From Collinsella sp. (lineage in GTDB: Bacteria; Actinomycetota; Coriobacteriia; Coriobacteriales; Coriobacteriaceae), in the NCBI GenBank assembly GCA_019419645.1, contig DXZN01000003.1, positions 14,535 through 72,996 of the forward strand: a stretch of DNA of 58,462 nucleotides, given 5' to 3'. Both the position numbers and the translations under genes were made by a program. Each line of letters starts with the position of its first letter. Positions within the stretch are counted from its first letter, which is position 1. Positions 17,014 through 25,920 of this stretch are shown piece after piece. The notes beneath the pieces were generated by a model that saw only the letters and a list, made by a program, of their open reading frames with translations, had not been told where the DNA came from and ran no database searches.

Positions 17014-18348
17014 TTAGTCCTCCATGCCGAGGTCGATCGTCGTGCCTTCGAACACCTTGTTAACGGTGCGGACGGCGCACATCTTGCCGCACATGGTGCA
17101 GGTGCCCTCGGTGGCGGCGGGGGATTCCTCGTAGCGTTTCTTGCCGGTGACCGGGTCGAGAGCACACTTCCACATGGCATCCCAGTCGAGCTTGCGGCGT
17201 GCTTGGCCCATCTTGTCGTCCATGTCGCGGGCGTGCGGCACCTTCTTGGCGATATCGGCGGCGTGCGCGGCAATCTTAGTGGCCATGAGGCCATCGAGCA
17301 CGTCCTGGGCGTTGGGCAGGCACAGGTGCTCGGCCGGCGTCACGTAGCACAGGAAGTCGGCACCGGAGCTGGCGGAGATGGCGCCGCCGATGGCAGCGGT
17401 GATGTGGTCGTAACCCACGCCGATATCGGTCACCAGCGGCCCGAGCACATAGAACGGGGCATTGTGGCACAGGCGCTTCTGCAGTTTCATGTTGGCGGCG
17501 ATCTCGTCGAGCGCCATGTGACCCGGGCCCTCGACCATGACCTGGACGCCGGCGGCCCAAGCGCGCTTGCACAGCTTGCCCAGCTCGATCATCTCAGCGG
17601 TCTCGGTGGCATCGTTGGAGTCGTAGAGGCAGCCCGGGCGGCAGGAGTCGCCGAGCGAAATCGTCACGTCGTACTCGTGGCAAATCTCGAGCAGCTCGTC
17701 AAAGTACTCGTAGAAGGGGTTTTCGTTGCCGGTGACCTCCATCCAGCCAAACAGCAGCGAGCCGCCGCGGCTGACGATGTTCATGAGACGGCCGGTCTCC
17801 TTAAAGGTCTTGGTGACCGACTTGTTGATGCCGCAGTGGATGGTCATAAAGTCCACGCCGTCCTCGGCGTGCGCGCGCACGACCTCGAACAGGTCATCCT
17901 TGGTCAGCTTGACCAGCGGCTTTTCCATATAGCCGATGGCGTCGTACATGGGGACGGTGCCCACCATGAGCGGTGTCTCGTCGATGAGCTGCTGGCGGAA
18001 CTGGCGCGTCTTGCCCGAGTTGGAAAGGTCCATGATGGCGTCGGCGCCAAAGTCCTCGGCGATCTTGACCTTCTTCCATTCCTCGGCGGCATCGGCCTTG
18101 TCGCCCGAGATGCCCAGGTTGACGTTGACCTTGGTGGACAGACCCTCGCCGACACCAAAGGCGCGCATGTCCTTTTTGATATGCACGATGTTGGCGGGAA
18201 TGGCGATGCGGCCGTCAGCCACACGTTCACGGATGTACTCGGGGTCGCGATGCTCGCGCTCGGCGACTTCCTTCATCTGCGGCGTAATCTGCCCGGCGCG
18301 GGCGAAGTCGATTTGCGTGACGAGCTTGGGCTCGGTCTGTGTGCTCAT
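17014..18348 (-). CDS. thiC: Phosphomethylpyrimidine synthase ThiC
   Basis: 444 aa, the short form of this radical-SAM enzyme, which converts AIR to HMP-P. Conserved blocks include MTIHCGI, SRGGSLLFGWM, SLGDSCRPGCLYDS, MVEGPGHMALDEI and FLCYVTPAEHLCLP. The C-terminal Fe-S motif reads CTMCGKMC (C-x2-C-x3-C), one residue tighter than the C-x2-C-x4-C of E. coli ThiC. ATG 18348 has GGGAG 8 bases upstream; that site lies at the 3' end of a TPP riboswitch, so thiamine pyrophosphate should repress translation. Confidence 0.96.
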   Translation of the reverse strand: MSTQTEPKLVTQIDFARAGQITPQMKEVAEREHRDPEYIRERVADGRIAIPANIVHIKKDMRAFGVGEGLSTKVNVNLGISGDKADAAEEWKKVKIAEDFGADAIMDLSNSGKTRQFRQQLIDETPLMVGTVPMYDAIGYMEKPLVKLTKDDLFEVVRAHAEDGVDFMTIHCGINKSVTKTFKETGRLMNIVSRGGSLLFGWMEVTGNENPFYEYFDELLEICHEYDVTISLGDSCRPGCLYDSNDATETAEMIELGKLCKRAWAAGVQVMVEGPGHMALDEIAANMKLQKRLCHNAPFYVLGPLVTDIGVGYDHITAAIGGAISASSGADFLCYVTPAEHLCLPNAQDVLDGLMATKIAAHAADIAKKVPHARDMDDKMGQARRKLDWDAMWKCALDPVTGKKRYEESPAATEGTCTMCGKMCAVRTVNKVFEGTTIDLGMED

Positions 18349-18355
18349 TGGCACG

Positions 18356-18450
18356 GCTCCCTTCGTTGGCATTACCCATATCAGGTTTGCGGGTCAGGGC
18401 GGGCGCGTCCAGTCTCAGCCTGCCGTCTTGTCCTGCAAGCTCCCCGTTAT
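18356..18450 (-). promoter_or_regulatory. TPP (THI-box) riboswitch
   Basis: On the minus strand, conserved blocks appear in order: ACGGGGAGC, GGCTGAGACTGGA, CCTGATATGGGTAATGCC and CAACGAAGGGAG. They match the TPP-aptamer consensus (GCTGAGA and CTGAT..GGNTAATGCC). The final GGGAG is also the thiC ribosome site, pointing to translational control. Confidence 0.93.
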
Positions 18451-18518
18451 GTCATGGGCTCAAGTATAGCCTGAATGGGTACGATTGGGCCAACGAGCGT
18501 GCCTGTGGGGAGGCGAAC

Positions 18519-19034
18519 ATGGAAGACAAGCATCTGTATCGAGAGACGCAATGGGATGTATCGGCCGAGGAAAGCCGTGCGCACCATGGCCTTGTCGCGA
18601 TTGGTTTTGCGGTGCTTGCCGTGCTGGTGATTGCCTTTTGTATCTGGACGTTTGGTGGTCGCGGCGGCGTTGCATGGGAGTTCGAGGCTGATGATAGCCT
18701 GCCGATTATGACGATGAAGGTCTCTGGCGGCAATACCGTTGCCGCGCCGGGCGACTATTGGTATCCGCGCGATGGATTTGTCCAGCTGCAGCTGAGCGGT
18801 GGTTCCATTCCTGGTGAAGAGATCGAGCGCGTGACCTTCGATGCGTCGCTTAAGACGCTGTCGGTCGAGCTCAAAGATCAAGGGGATGTGCCCACGACGA
18901 TGGATATCGCGCTGACGGAATGGCGCCTGGAGCCTCGGTCGGGTGTCAAGGTGTCCGAGGTGGAGCACGTTAAGGTTACCTACCAAGATGGCTCGACGAG
19001 CGAGATTGCAAAGGCCGATGGCTTGGCGGAGTAA
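18519..19034 (+). CDS. Membrane-anchored protein of unknown function
   Basis: 171 aa. One membrane segment at about residues 24-44 (LVAIGFAVLAVLVIAFCIWTF) is followed by an extracytoplasmic beta-rich region with no family I recognise. GGGGAGG (18507-18513) is 5 bases from the ATG. It is divergent from the thiC riboswitch and convergent with yaaA. Confidence 0.7.
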   Translation: MEDKHLYRETQWDVSAEESRAHHGLVAIGFAVLAVLVIAFCIWTFGGRGGVAWEFEADDSLPIMTMKVSGGNTVAAPGDYWYPRDGFVQLQLSGGSIPGEEIERVTFDASLKTLSVELKDQGDVPTTMDIALTEWRLEPRSGVKVSEVEHVKVTYQDGSTSEIAKADGLAE

Positions 19035-19058
19035 CGGGGGGGGGTGGAAACGGCGGGC

Positions 19059-19868
19059 CTATTGTGCCTGCGCGTTCATGAAAACCAGGGTGTTTTCGTC
19101 TGAAAGCTCGGGGATGTGACGATAGCCGATGTTGAATGCGGTGAGCCCGCTTGCATCCTCGGGCTTGTTTTCTGCCATCCACCGCACCATGGAGCCGCGC
19201 GCCTTTTTGCTGGCGGTCGACCGTTGGATGGGCTTCCCGTTGCGGATACCCTCGCCAAAAAGGCATGTGACGGCCGTGGCGTCGCCCGCGAGATGGGGCA
19301 GAACGGCTTTGGCATACTCTACGCTGGCGAGGTTGACGATCGTGGTGTTTGAGCCTGCCGGGGCGATAGCCTGCGCGAGCTTGTCGCTCCAAAACGCGTA
19401 GAGGTCTCGGGCATCGTCAACGGCGAGCTTCGCGCCCATTTCCAGCCGATGCGGTTCGACGGCATGAAAGGGGCGTACGCATCCGTAAAGGCCCGAGAGG
19501 ATCCACAGATGGTCTTGCAGCCATGCGAGCTGCGCGGAATCCATCACCTCGGGCGCCATGCTCTGGTATTGAATGCCGTGATAGGACATGACGGCAGGGG
19601 AGAGGTGACGGGCGAGTGCGGGATTGTCGAGATCGCCGTTTCCCAAGATGGGCCCGAACTCATGCAGGGTGTTGAGGCAAGGCCCCAGCAGTTTGTCACT
19701 CACGTTCCATAGCGCCTGCAGACCGCCGCTGCCTTCATTCCGCTCGATATCTAGCAGTGCGCGGTGGAGGCGAGCCGCCTCGTGCACAAAAGGTGGAATG
19801 CCCAGGACTTCAAAAGCATCCCTGGCCGCGCGCATTTGCTTGGCGGGCGAAATGATGACCTGCAGCAT
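19059..19868 (-). CDS. yaaA: YaaA / DUF328 peroxide-stress protein
   Basis: 269 aa. Begins LQVIISPAKQM, matching the family's xIISPAK start, and has YHGIQYQSM, LSGLYGCVRPF and LASVEYAKAV blocks. YaaA limits intracellular iron and oxidative DNA damage in E. coli and binds DNA. ATG 19868 is preceded by GGAGAG. Palindromic element C lies just upstream. Confidence 0.92.
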   Translation of the reverse strand: MLQVIISPAKQMRAARDAFEVLGIPPFVHEAARLHRALLDIERNEGSGGLQALWNVSDKLLGPCLNTLHEFGPILGNGDLDNPALARHLSPAVMSYHGIQYQSMAPEVMDSAQLAWLQDHLWILSGLYGCVRPFHAVEPHRLEMGAKLAVDDARDLYAFWSDKLAQAIAPAGSNTTIVNLASVEYAKAVLPHLAGDATAVTCLFGEGIRNGKPIQRSTASKKARGSMVRWMAENKPEDASGLTAFNIGYRHIPELSDENTLVFMNAQAQ

Positions 19869-19890
19869 GAACTCTCCTCTGCCAAAAAGG

Positions 19891-19959
19891 AAGTTGCGGT
19901 GGAATACGGTCTGTTTTGGTCGTTTATGGGCCAGTTTAGTCCGTATTTCACCGCAACTG
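19891..19959. repeat. Palindromic element C (AGTTGCGGTGAAATA type)
   Basis: Arms 19892-19909 and 19941-19958 pair over 18 bases with one G-T wobble, around a 31-base centre. The outer 15 bases match element D at 40677-40747. It lies between the aminopeptidase stop and the yaaA start. Confidence 0.85.
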
Positions 19960-19971
19960 ATGAAGGGTTGG

Positions 19972-21369
19972 TTAGGCGCGCTCGAGGAAGGCCTTGTAGC
20001 CGCGGTAGGCCTCGTAGATATCGGCCTTGTTGGCGACCTCCCACAGGGCGTGCATGGACAGGACGGCAACGCCGGAGTCGATGACGTTCATGCCGTACTT
20101 GGCCATGATGTAGGCGATGGTGCCGCCGCCGCCCGCATTAACGCGGCCGAGCTCACAGGTCTGGAAGTCCACGCCCGCCTCGTCCATGATGTCGCGGATG
20201 AGGGCCACATACTCGGCGTCGGCGTCGTTGGAGCCGCCCTTGCCGCGGCTGCCCGTGTACTTGTTAAAGCACAGGCCGCGACCCATGAAGGCTGCGTTCT
20301 TGGTCTCGAACTTGCCGGCGTAGCCCGGGTCGAAGCCGGCGGACACGTCGGAGGAGAGCATGCGGCTGCGGGCGAGTGCGCGGCGCAGGGCCAGCGGGCT
20401 GTCCTCGCCGACGAGCGCCATGATCTCGGCGACGGTGTTCTCGAAGAAACGGCTCGTCATGCCGGTGGCGCCCACGGAGCCGATCTCCTCCTTGTCGACG
20501 ATGAGCGTGATGCTCGTGCGCTCGACATCTGCAACATTGATCTGAGCGAGCATAGAGGGGTAGGCGCAGACGCGGTCGTCGTGGCCATAGCCCAAGATCA
20601 TGGAGCGGTCGAGGCCCATGTCGCGGGCCGGGCCGGCGGGCACGACCTCGATCTCGGCGGAGAGGAAGTCCTCCTCCTCGACGTCGTACTGCTCCTTGAG
20701 GATATCCAGGAACATCTGCTTGACGGGCTCCTTGGGGGCGTCCTTGTCGTCCTCGTCAAACTTGACGGGGCGGCCGCCCACGATCACGTCGAGGATCTCG
20801 GCGTCGACAGCGTCCTTGGCGGGCTTGGACATCTGCTCGCTCGAGAGGTGGATCAGCAGGTCGGAGATGGTAAAGACCGGGTCGTCCGCCTTGTCGCCGA
20901 TGTTGATGTCGATGGTGGTGCCGTCCTTTTTGCAGATGACGCCCACGAGCGCGAGCGGGGAGGCCACCCAGTGGTAGCTCTTGACGCCGCCATAGTAGTG
21001 CGTGTCGAGGTAGGCCATGTCGCCGGCCTCGAAGGCGGGATTCTGCTTAAGGTCCAGGCGCGGCGAGTCCACGTGGGCGCCCAGGATGTTAAAGCCCTGC
21101 TCGAGCGGGGCGGTTCCCAGGTTGACGAGCATAAGGTCCTTGCCGTGGTTGGCGGCGTACACCTTGTCGCCTGCCTTGAGCTCGCGGCCCTCGGCAATCA
21201 CGGTCTCTAAGTCGACGTATCCCGCCTCCTCGGCCATCTTGATGCCGGTCTTGACGCACAGGCGCTCGGTCTTGTTCTCGCTCAAAAACTGCTTATAGCC
21301 GCGGCAAAGCTCCTCGAGCTCCTCGATTTGCTGTGGCGTGTACTTTTTCCATGCGCAGGGACGCTCCAT
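19972..21369 (-). CDS. M18-family aminopeptidase
   Basis: 465 aa zinc metallopeptidase. Metal ligands are visible: LGAHVDSPRLDL (His and bridging Asp region), VDKEEIGSVG (catalytic and metal Glu), SSDVSAGFDPGY (Asp) and VLSMHALWEV (His). M18 enzymes are dodecameric cytoplasmic aminopeptidases preferring acidic or neutral N-termini. ATG at 21369 is used because AAAGGAG is 8 bases upstream; the longer frame upstream is antisense to polA. Confidence 0.93.
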   Translation of the reverse strand: MERPCAWKKYTPQQIEELEELCRGYKQFLSENKTERLCVKTGIKMAEEAGYVDLETVIAEGRELKAGDKVYAANHGKDLMLVNLGTAPLEQGFNILGAHVDSPRLDLKQNPAFEAGDMAYLDTHYYGGVKSYHWVASPLALVGVICKKDGTTIDINIGDKADDPVFTISDLLIHLSSEQMSKPAKDAVDAEILDVIVGGRPVKFDEDDKDAPKEPVKQMFLDILKEQYDVEEEDFLSAEIEVVPAGPARDMGLDRSMILGYGHDDRVCAYPSMLAQINVADVERTSITLIVDKEEIGSVGATGMTSRFFENTVAEIMALVGEDSPLALRRALARSRMLSSDVSAGFDPGYAGKFETKNAAFMGRGLCFNKYTGSRGKGGSNDADAEYVALIRDIMDEAGVDFQTCELGRVNAGGGGTIAYIMAKYGMNVIDSGVAVLSMHALWEVANKADIYEAYRGYKAFLERA

Positions 21370-21535
21370 GACGCAGGCTCCTTTCGGATCGATCGTGCTG
21401 GTTGATGTACCGTGAGCCATCGTATCACGCGCGGGCCCGTGGCGGTTGGGAAGCCTGATGTGCGGTGGCCGTGGGGCGGGGAGCGTGTAAACTGGTGTGA
21501 GCAAACTGTGCCCAGCCCAAAGCGAGGTATTCAAT

Positions 21536-24286
21536 ATGTCTGACAAGCGCCGTACCTTTGCCGTCATCGACGGCAACTCGCTCATGCATCGCGCCTTCCA
21601 CGCCGTGCCGCCGACCATGAACGCGCCGGACGGTCGCCCCACCAACGCAATCTTTGGTTTTCTGAACATGTTCCTCAAGATGATCGATGCCTTTAACCCC
21701 GACGGCGTGGTCGTGGCGTTTGATAAAGGCAAGCCGCGCGTGCGCATGGAGATGCTGCCGCAGTATAAGGCGCAGCGCCCGCCCATGGACCCCGATTTGC
21801 ACGCGCAGTTTCCGATGATCAAGGAGCTGCTCGGTGCGCTCAATGTGCCGATTCTGCAGTCTGAGGGCTGGGAAGGCGACGATATCCTGGGAACCATGGC
21901 GCGCCTGGGTGAGGAGGCCGGCTGCGACATGCTTCTGGTGACCGGCGACCGCGACATGTATCAGCTCGTGACCGAGCACGTCAACGTGGTCTCGACCCGC
22001 AAGGGCCTGTCCGATGTGGCGATCATGACGCCCGAGAGCGTGGACGATCTGTATCACGGCATCACGCCGGCGCTCGTGCCCGACTTTTATGGTCTGAAGG
22101 GCGACACGTCGGACAACATTCCCGGCGTACCGGGTATCGGCCCCAAAAAGGCAAGCGCGCTCATCGCGCAGTACGGCAACTTGGACGAAGTCATCGCGCA
22201 TGCCGACGAGGTCAAGGGCAAGATGGGCGAGAACCTGCGTGCGCACATCGACGATGCTCTGCTGAGCCGCAAGGTCGCAACCATCCGCACCGATGCGCCC
22301 GTTGAGCTCGATTTTGAGGCGACGTCCTTCCCGGCGTTTTCTGCCGATGAGGTGTCCGCAGCACTGGGTACGCTTGGTATCACTGCCATGCAGAACCGTT
22401 TCTTGGCACTGATCGGTGACGAGGGTGGCGCTGCTGCCGCTGCTAGCACGTTTGAGATGCCCACGATTGAGCGCACCGCTGCCGGCGATGCCGAGGCGCT
22501 TGCTGCCGTGGCGTCCGAGGTTGCCCGTGCGATCGAGGCGGGCGAGTGGGTCACCGCCGTGGTGGACGACGACAAGGAAGAGGGCGCGCTCTTTGGACTG
22601 ACGCGCACACTGTGGTTGGCGACGTCCAAGGGCCTGTTCGCGCTCGAGGAAGCCGATGACGGCACGCCTGCCGCTGTCGAGGGCTTCAACTTCGTCCACG
22701 GCGTGATCGCCGGCGTGCTCGCGCGTCTGTTTATGGAGGGTCGCGTGGCGAGCCCGGATATGAAGGCGCTGTTGCACGAGCTTTCGCCTATCGATTCTTC
22801 TGAGCGCGAGCTCATGGATCCGCTGGCAGTCGATTCCACGCGCATCTTCGATACCGTGGTTGCCGCCTACCTGTTGGATTCCGACCGTTCCGAGTTTGAC
22901 GAGGCGTATCTTGCCGATACGTATTTGCAGATGGCGTTGCCTGCGGCGCGCGGTGCAGAGGGTGCCGGCGAGGATGCTCCGGCGCCAGCCGCCCGTACTG
23001 CGGCCCTGACGCTGGCGCTCGTGGCGCCGCTGCGCGACCGCATGGCCCGCGAGAACGCCGCCAACGTGTTTGATGGTATTGAGATGCCGCTCGTGCCGGT
23101 GCTTGCCAAGATGGAGCGCGCGGGCATGCTCGTGGACCCCGACCGCCTGCACAGTCTATCCGCGGGCCTGGCGACCCAGATTGCCGAGGTCGAGCGCAGC
23201 ATTCGTGACCTGGCCGGCGACGAGACCTTTAACATCGGCAGCCCCATGCAGCTGTCGCACGTGCTGTTTGATGTTATGGGGCTTCCGACCAAGGGCCTCA
23301 AAAAGACCAAGCGCGGCTACTATTCGACCAACGCCAAGGTGCTGAGCGACCTTGCCCGCGACCACGAGATCGTGCGCCTGATTTTGGACTGGCGTGAGAA
23401 GTCCAAGATTAAGTCGACCTATCTGGACACGCTGGGCCCGCTGCGCCGTGGTGACGGGCGTGTGCACACCACGTACAACCAGACCATCACCGCGACGGGG
23501 CGCCTGTCTTCGAGCGACCCCAATCTGCAAAACATTCCGACGCGCTCGGAGCTGGGGCGTACCGTCAAGACGGCGTTCTCGGCGGGCGAGGGCAGCGTCT
23601 TTTTGGCGGTGGACTACTCGCAGATTGAGTTGCGTTTGCTGGCGCATCTTTCGGGAGACGAGCACCTGGTGCGCGCCTTTAACGAGGGTGAAGACTTCCA
23701 TGCCGAGACGGCCGCGCGCGTGTTTGGCGTGCCGGTTTCCGAGGTGACGCCCGACTTGCGCAGCCGCGCTAAGGCCGTGAACTTTGGCATCGTGTACGGT
23801 CAGCAGGCCTACGGTCTGTCGCAGTCGTTGCACATCTCGATGGCCGAGGCGCGCGACATGATCGACCGCTACTACGAGGCCTACCCGGGTGTGCGTACGT
23901 TCCTCGACAGCGTGGTGGCACGTGCCAAGCAGACGGGCTACGCCGAGACCATGTACGGCCGCCGGCGTCATATTCCGGAGCTCAAGGCCAAAAACCCGCA
24001 ACTCCGCGGCTTTGGCGAGCGCACGGCCATGAACCACCCCATGCAGGGCACCGCGGCCGACATCATCAAGATCGCCATGGCCCGCGTGAGCCGCCGCCTG
24101 GAAGAAGAGGGTTTTGCCGCCCACATGATCTTGCAGGTACACGACGAACTGGACTTTGAGTGCCCCGTCAACGAAGTCGAGCGCCTAACCACCATGGTCC
24201 GCGACGTCATGGAACACGTAGTAGACCTCCGCGTACCGTTGATCGCCGAAGCCAGCACCGGCATAACCTGGGCCGACGCGAAATAG
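21536..24286 (+). CDS. polA: DNA polymerase I
   Basis: 916 aa. An N-terminal 5'-3' exonuclease/flap domain (FAVIDGNSLMHRAF, GWEGDDILGTMA, LVTGDRDMYQL, GLKGDTSDNIPGVPGIGPKKA) is followed by a diverged 3'-5' exonuclease-like region at about residues 300-470. The polymerase domain carries motif A DYSQIELRLLAHLSGD, motif B RSRAKAVNFGIVYG and motif C QVHDEL. The proofreading DxE motif expected near residue 340 is not seen (the region reads EWVTAVVDDDKEEG), so proofreading is probably absent. GAGG precedes the ATG by 8 bases. Repair synthesis and Okazaki-fragment processing. Confidence 0.97.
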   Translation: MSDKRRTFAVIDGNSLMHRAFHAVPPTMNAPDGRPTNAIFGFLNMFLKMIDAFNPDGVVVAFDKGKPRVRMEMLPQYKAQRPPMDPDLHAQFPMIKELLGALNVPILQSEGWEGDDILGTMARLGEEAGCDMLLVTGDRDMYQLVTEHVNVVSTRKGLSDVAIMTPESVDDLYHGITPALVPDFYGLKGDTSDNIPGVPGIGPKKASALIAQYGNLDEVIAHADEVKGKMGENLRAHIDDALLSRKVATIRTDAPVELDFEATSFPAFSADEVSAALGTLGITAMQNRFLALIGDEGGAAAAASTFEMPTIERTAAGDAEALAAVASEVARAIEAGEWVTAVVDDDKEEGALFGLTRTLWLATSKGLFALEEADDGTPAAVEGFNFVHGVIAGVLARLFMEGRVASPDMKALLHELSPIDSSERELMDPLAVDSTRIFDTVVAAYLLDSDRSEFDEAYLADTYLQMALPAARGAEGAGEDAPAPAARTAALTLALVAPLRDRMARENAANVFDGIEMPLVPVLAKMERAGMLVDPDRLHSLSAGLATQIAEVERSIRDLAGDETFNIGSPMQLSHVLFDVMGLPTKGLKKTKRGYYSTNAKVLSDLARDHEIVRLILDWREKSKIKSTYLDTLGPLRRGDGRVHTTYNQTITATGRLSSSDPNLQNIPTRSELGRTVKTAFSAGEGSVFLAVDYSQIELRLLAHLSGDEHLVRAFNEGEDFHAETAARVFGVPVSEVTPDLRSRAKAVNFGIVYGQQAYGLSQSLHISMAEARDMIDRYYEAYPGVRTFLDSVVARAKQTGYAETMYGRRRHIPELKAKNPQLRGFGERTAMNHPMQGTAADIIKIAMARVSRRLEEEGFAAHMILQVHDELDFECPVNEVERLTTMVRDVMEHVVDLRVPLIAEASTGITWADAK

Positions 24287-24334
24287 GGAAGCACTCCGTA
24301 AGGCAAGCTCGCCCAAGACGCAAGCCCCCACATA

Positions 24335-24375
24335 CTTAAGATTTGGGACAAACACTACTGATTAATTTGTCCCAC
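24335..24375. repeat. Palindromic element G (TGGGACAAA type)
   Basis: CTTAAGATT then arms TGGGACAAA (24344-24352) / TTTGTCCCA (24366-24374) with CTGATTAA before the right arm. The same outer 18 and 17 bases recur at 36610-36648. Confidence 0.88.
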
Positions 24376-24387
24376 AGTAACCAAAAC

Positions 24388-24422
24388 AGAGGGGAGCCCC
24401 TTCCAACAAGGGGCTCCCCTCT
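24388..24422. terminator. Hairpin terminator after polA
   Basis: Perfect 15-bp stem AGAGGGGAGCCCCTT / AAGGGGCTCCCCTCT with loop CCAAC. The T-run is lacking. Confidence 0.65.
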
Positions 24423-24490
24423 GCTCAAATCATTTCAGCTAAGTATCTAGACACTCAAGACGCCATCTTGGCGGCAGGAAAGTAAACCTA

Positions 24491-24620
24491 GGACCTGGCC
24501 GGGCGGCGCGGATTAGTTTTTCGTAGATTCCGCACGAGCCGGAAAGCACTTAATGTGCTTTCCGAGCGAGCCCAGGACCTGACCGAACGAAAAACTAATC
24601 CGCGCCGCCCGGCCAGGTCC
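24491..24620. repeat. Nested inverted repeat with 33-bp perfect arms
   Basis: Arms 24491-24523 and 24588-24620 are perfectly complementary over 33 bases (left arm begins GGACCTGGCCGGGCGG). The interior has its own 10-bp stem CGGAAAGCAC (24540-24549) / GTGCTTTCCG (24555-24564). It abuts the stop of the minus-strand HAD gene. Confidence 0.93.
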
Positions 24621-24631
24621 GACGAGCCACG

Positions 24632-25459
24632 TTACCGAGCCGCCAGGATGGCGTCGATGAGCGTCAGTACGCCCCCGTCGTTGTTGCTCGGAATACGCCA
24701 TTTGGCGTGCGCGTTCATGTGCTCCTCGGCATTATCCACGATAAAGCTATGCCCGACGCGCTCCAGCATGGGGATGTCGTTGTACGTATCGCCCACGGCG
24801 GCGGCATCGGCGATATCAATGCCCAGCTGCTCGCACAGATGCGCGACGCCGGCGCCCTTGTCGACACCCAGGTTCATAAAGTCGATCCACTCGCGGCCGG
24901 CATTGGTGACATAGAGCTGATCCGAGAACGCGGGGTTATAGGTCTCGCGGAACGCGGGCTCGGCATCGTAGGCGGGGAAAAAGATCGAGATCTTATTGGA
25001 CTCGATATCAAGGCCCTCAAAGGTGTCGACATAGTTGATCGTGTTGTAGTAGACGCTGATCTCGTCGTGGTATTGATGGTCGCGGGCGAGCACATAGAAC
25101 TCGTCGTAGCAGCACAGGACGGGAACGGCGCGCGGGTCCTCCGAGGCACGAGCAAGCACCTGCTGATACAGCGCCACATCGATGTTGCTCTTATAGATAT
25201 AGCTGCCGCGATAGATGACGCAGGCTCCGTTGTCGGGACAAAAAGCAAGGCGGTTCTTAATGTTCTCGAACATTTCCTCGAGTTTGGGGGCGGGGCGTCC
25301 GCTGGCGGGGCAGAATACAATGCCTGCGTCGGCGAGCTTGTCCAGGCGCTCATCAAGACCCTGCGGCAACACGCGCTTGTCGGTGAGCAGCGTCTTGTCC
25401 ATGTCGACGGCGAGAATCTTAATGCTTCCGATATTGGTGTCCGATTCGTAAGTTTGCAT
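24632..25459 (-). CDS. HAD-superfamily phosphatase, Cof subfamily
   Basis: 275 aa. HAD motif I VDMDKTLLTD (nucleophile Asp), motif II CPASGRP, the conserved Lys around GVDKGAG and motif IV AAVGDTYNDIPML. The C2-type cap lies between motifs II and III. These enzymes dephosphorylate small sugar phosphates or flavin/pyridoxal phosphates; substrate cannot be read from sequence. Confidence 0.9.
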   Translation of the reverse strand: MQTYESDTNIGSIKILAVDMDKTLLTDKRVLPQGLDERLDKLADAGIVFCPASGRPAPKLEEMFENIKNRLAFCPDNGACVIYRGSYIYKSNIDVALYQQVLARASEDPRAVPVLCCYDEFYVLARDHQYHDEISVYYNTINYVDTFEGLDIESNKISIFFPAYDAEPAFRETYNPAFSDQLYVTNAGREWIDFMNLGVDKGAGVAHLCEQLGIDIADAAAVGDTYNDIPMLERVGHSFIVDNAEEHMNAHAKWRIPSNNDGGVLTLIDAILAAR

Positions 25460-25733
25460 AAAAGCGCGCCTTTCGTTTCGAAATTGTTTCAGACGTTATA
25501 ACCATCAACCAGTAACTGAGCGTATTGTCGCAGGAACGGAGCGTATTTGCACCACGCTTCACAAAGTAATGAAAAAACTTTTCAGAAATTTGAATTTGTC
25601 GCTTGTGCTGCGGGCACTTTAGCGTAATATAGCGACCATCGAAAACGGAGACGGAAATACAACCGCTTACCGAAGAAAAGGTACCGTTTACGATATTAGA
25701 ATTGCGCCCGGCGATAGGTGAAAGGAGAGGCAG
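25460..25733. other. Upstream region of the arg leader
   Basis: No gene supported. It contains the start-side of the HAD gene and the putative promoter at 25603-25630; the DNA is AT-richer than its surroundings. Confidence 0.5.
25603..25630 (+). promoter_or_regulatory. Candidate promoter of the argG transcript
   Basis: TTGTGC (25603-25608) and TAATAT (25625-25630) are separated by 16 bases. The expected start is about 100 bases before the leader ORF. Confidence 0.45.
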
Positions 25734-25808
25734 ATGCAGTTCGTAAAGATCATCACCACTGCAGATAATGCCATCCGACGCCAGCGCGCAATTTCCCGAC
25801 GACGATAG
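25734..25808 (+). CDS. Candidate arginine-rich leader peptide upstream of argG
   Basis: 24 codons, ATG 25734 to TAG 25806-25808, with a near-ideal ribosome site AAAGGAGAGG (25721-25730). Six of the last ten residues are Arg (RRQRAISRRR), and four of these use CGA, which appears rare in the neighbouring genes. It stands 206 bases before the arginine-synthesis gene argG and is followed by hairpins, the classical layout of an amino-acid attenuator. No expression evidence can be read from sequence. Confidence 0.65.
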   Translation: MQFVKIITTADNAIRRQRAISRRR

Positions 25809-25920
25809 CAATCGTCTCTGTTCGTATGGGGTGAAATGCCCCAACAGAGTCATTTTGAGGTCGTTGGGTTTTAGCACGATATAAACGCATGTTTCAAGGG
25901 CATGCTGTGCTGCTTTTTTG
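25801..25920 (+). promoter_or_regulatory. Candidate attenuator hairpins after the arginine leader
   Basis: Three hairpins in series. GACGAT/ATCGTC (25801-25816) spans the last Arg codons and the stop. CTCTGTT..GGGG/CCCC..AACAGAG (25816-25849) follows. Then AGCAC..GCATG/CATGC..GTGCT (25873-25911), followed by T6 (25914-25919), is a rho-independent terminator. A ribosome stalled on the Arg codons would mask the first hairpin. The exact antiterminator pairing is not resolved. Confidence 0.55.

Larger units (their letters stand above)
24287..24631. other. Intergenic stretch between convergent polA and HAD gene
   Basis: 345 bases without a gene. It holds, in order, repeat G (24335-24375), a strong terminator (24388-24422) and a 130-base nested inverted repeat (24491-24620), all listed separately. 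Confidence 0.8.

Noticed and set aside
19036..19044. Run of nine G as a phase-variable tract
   Set aside because: It lies outside coding sequence between convergent genes and affects no obvious promoter; more likely neutral or a base-count uncertainty.
25419..25877. Minus-strand open frame of 152 codons upstream of argG
   Set aside because: No ribosome site and no recognised motif; it overlaps the HAD start and the arginine leader, which explain the region better.
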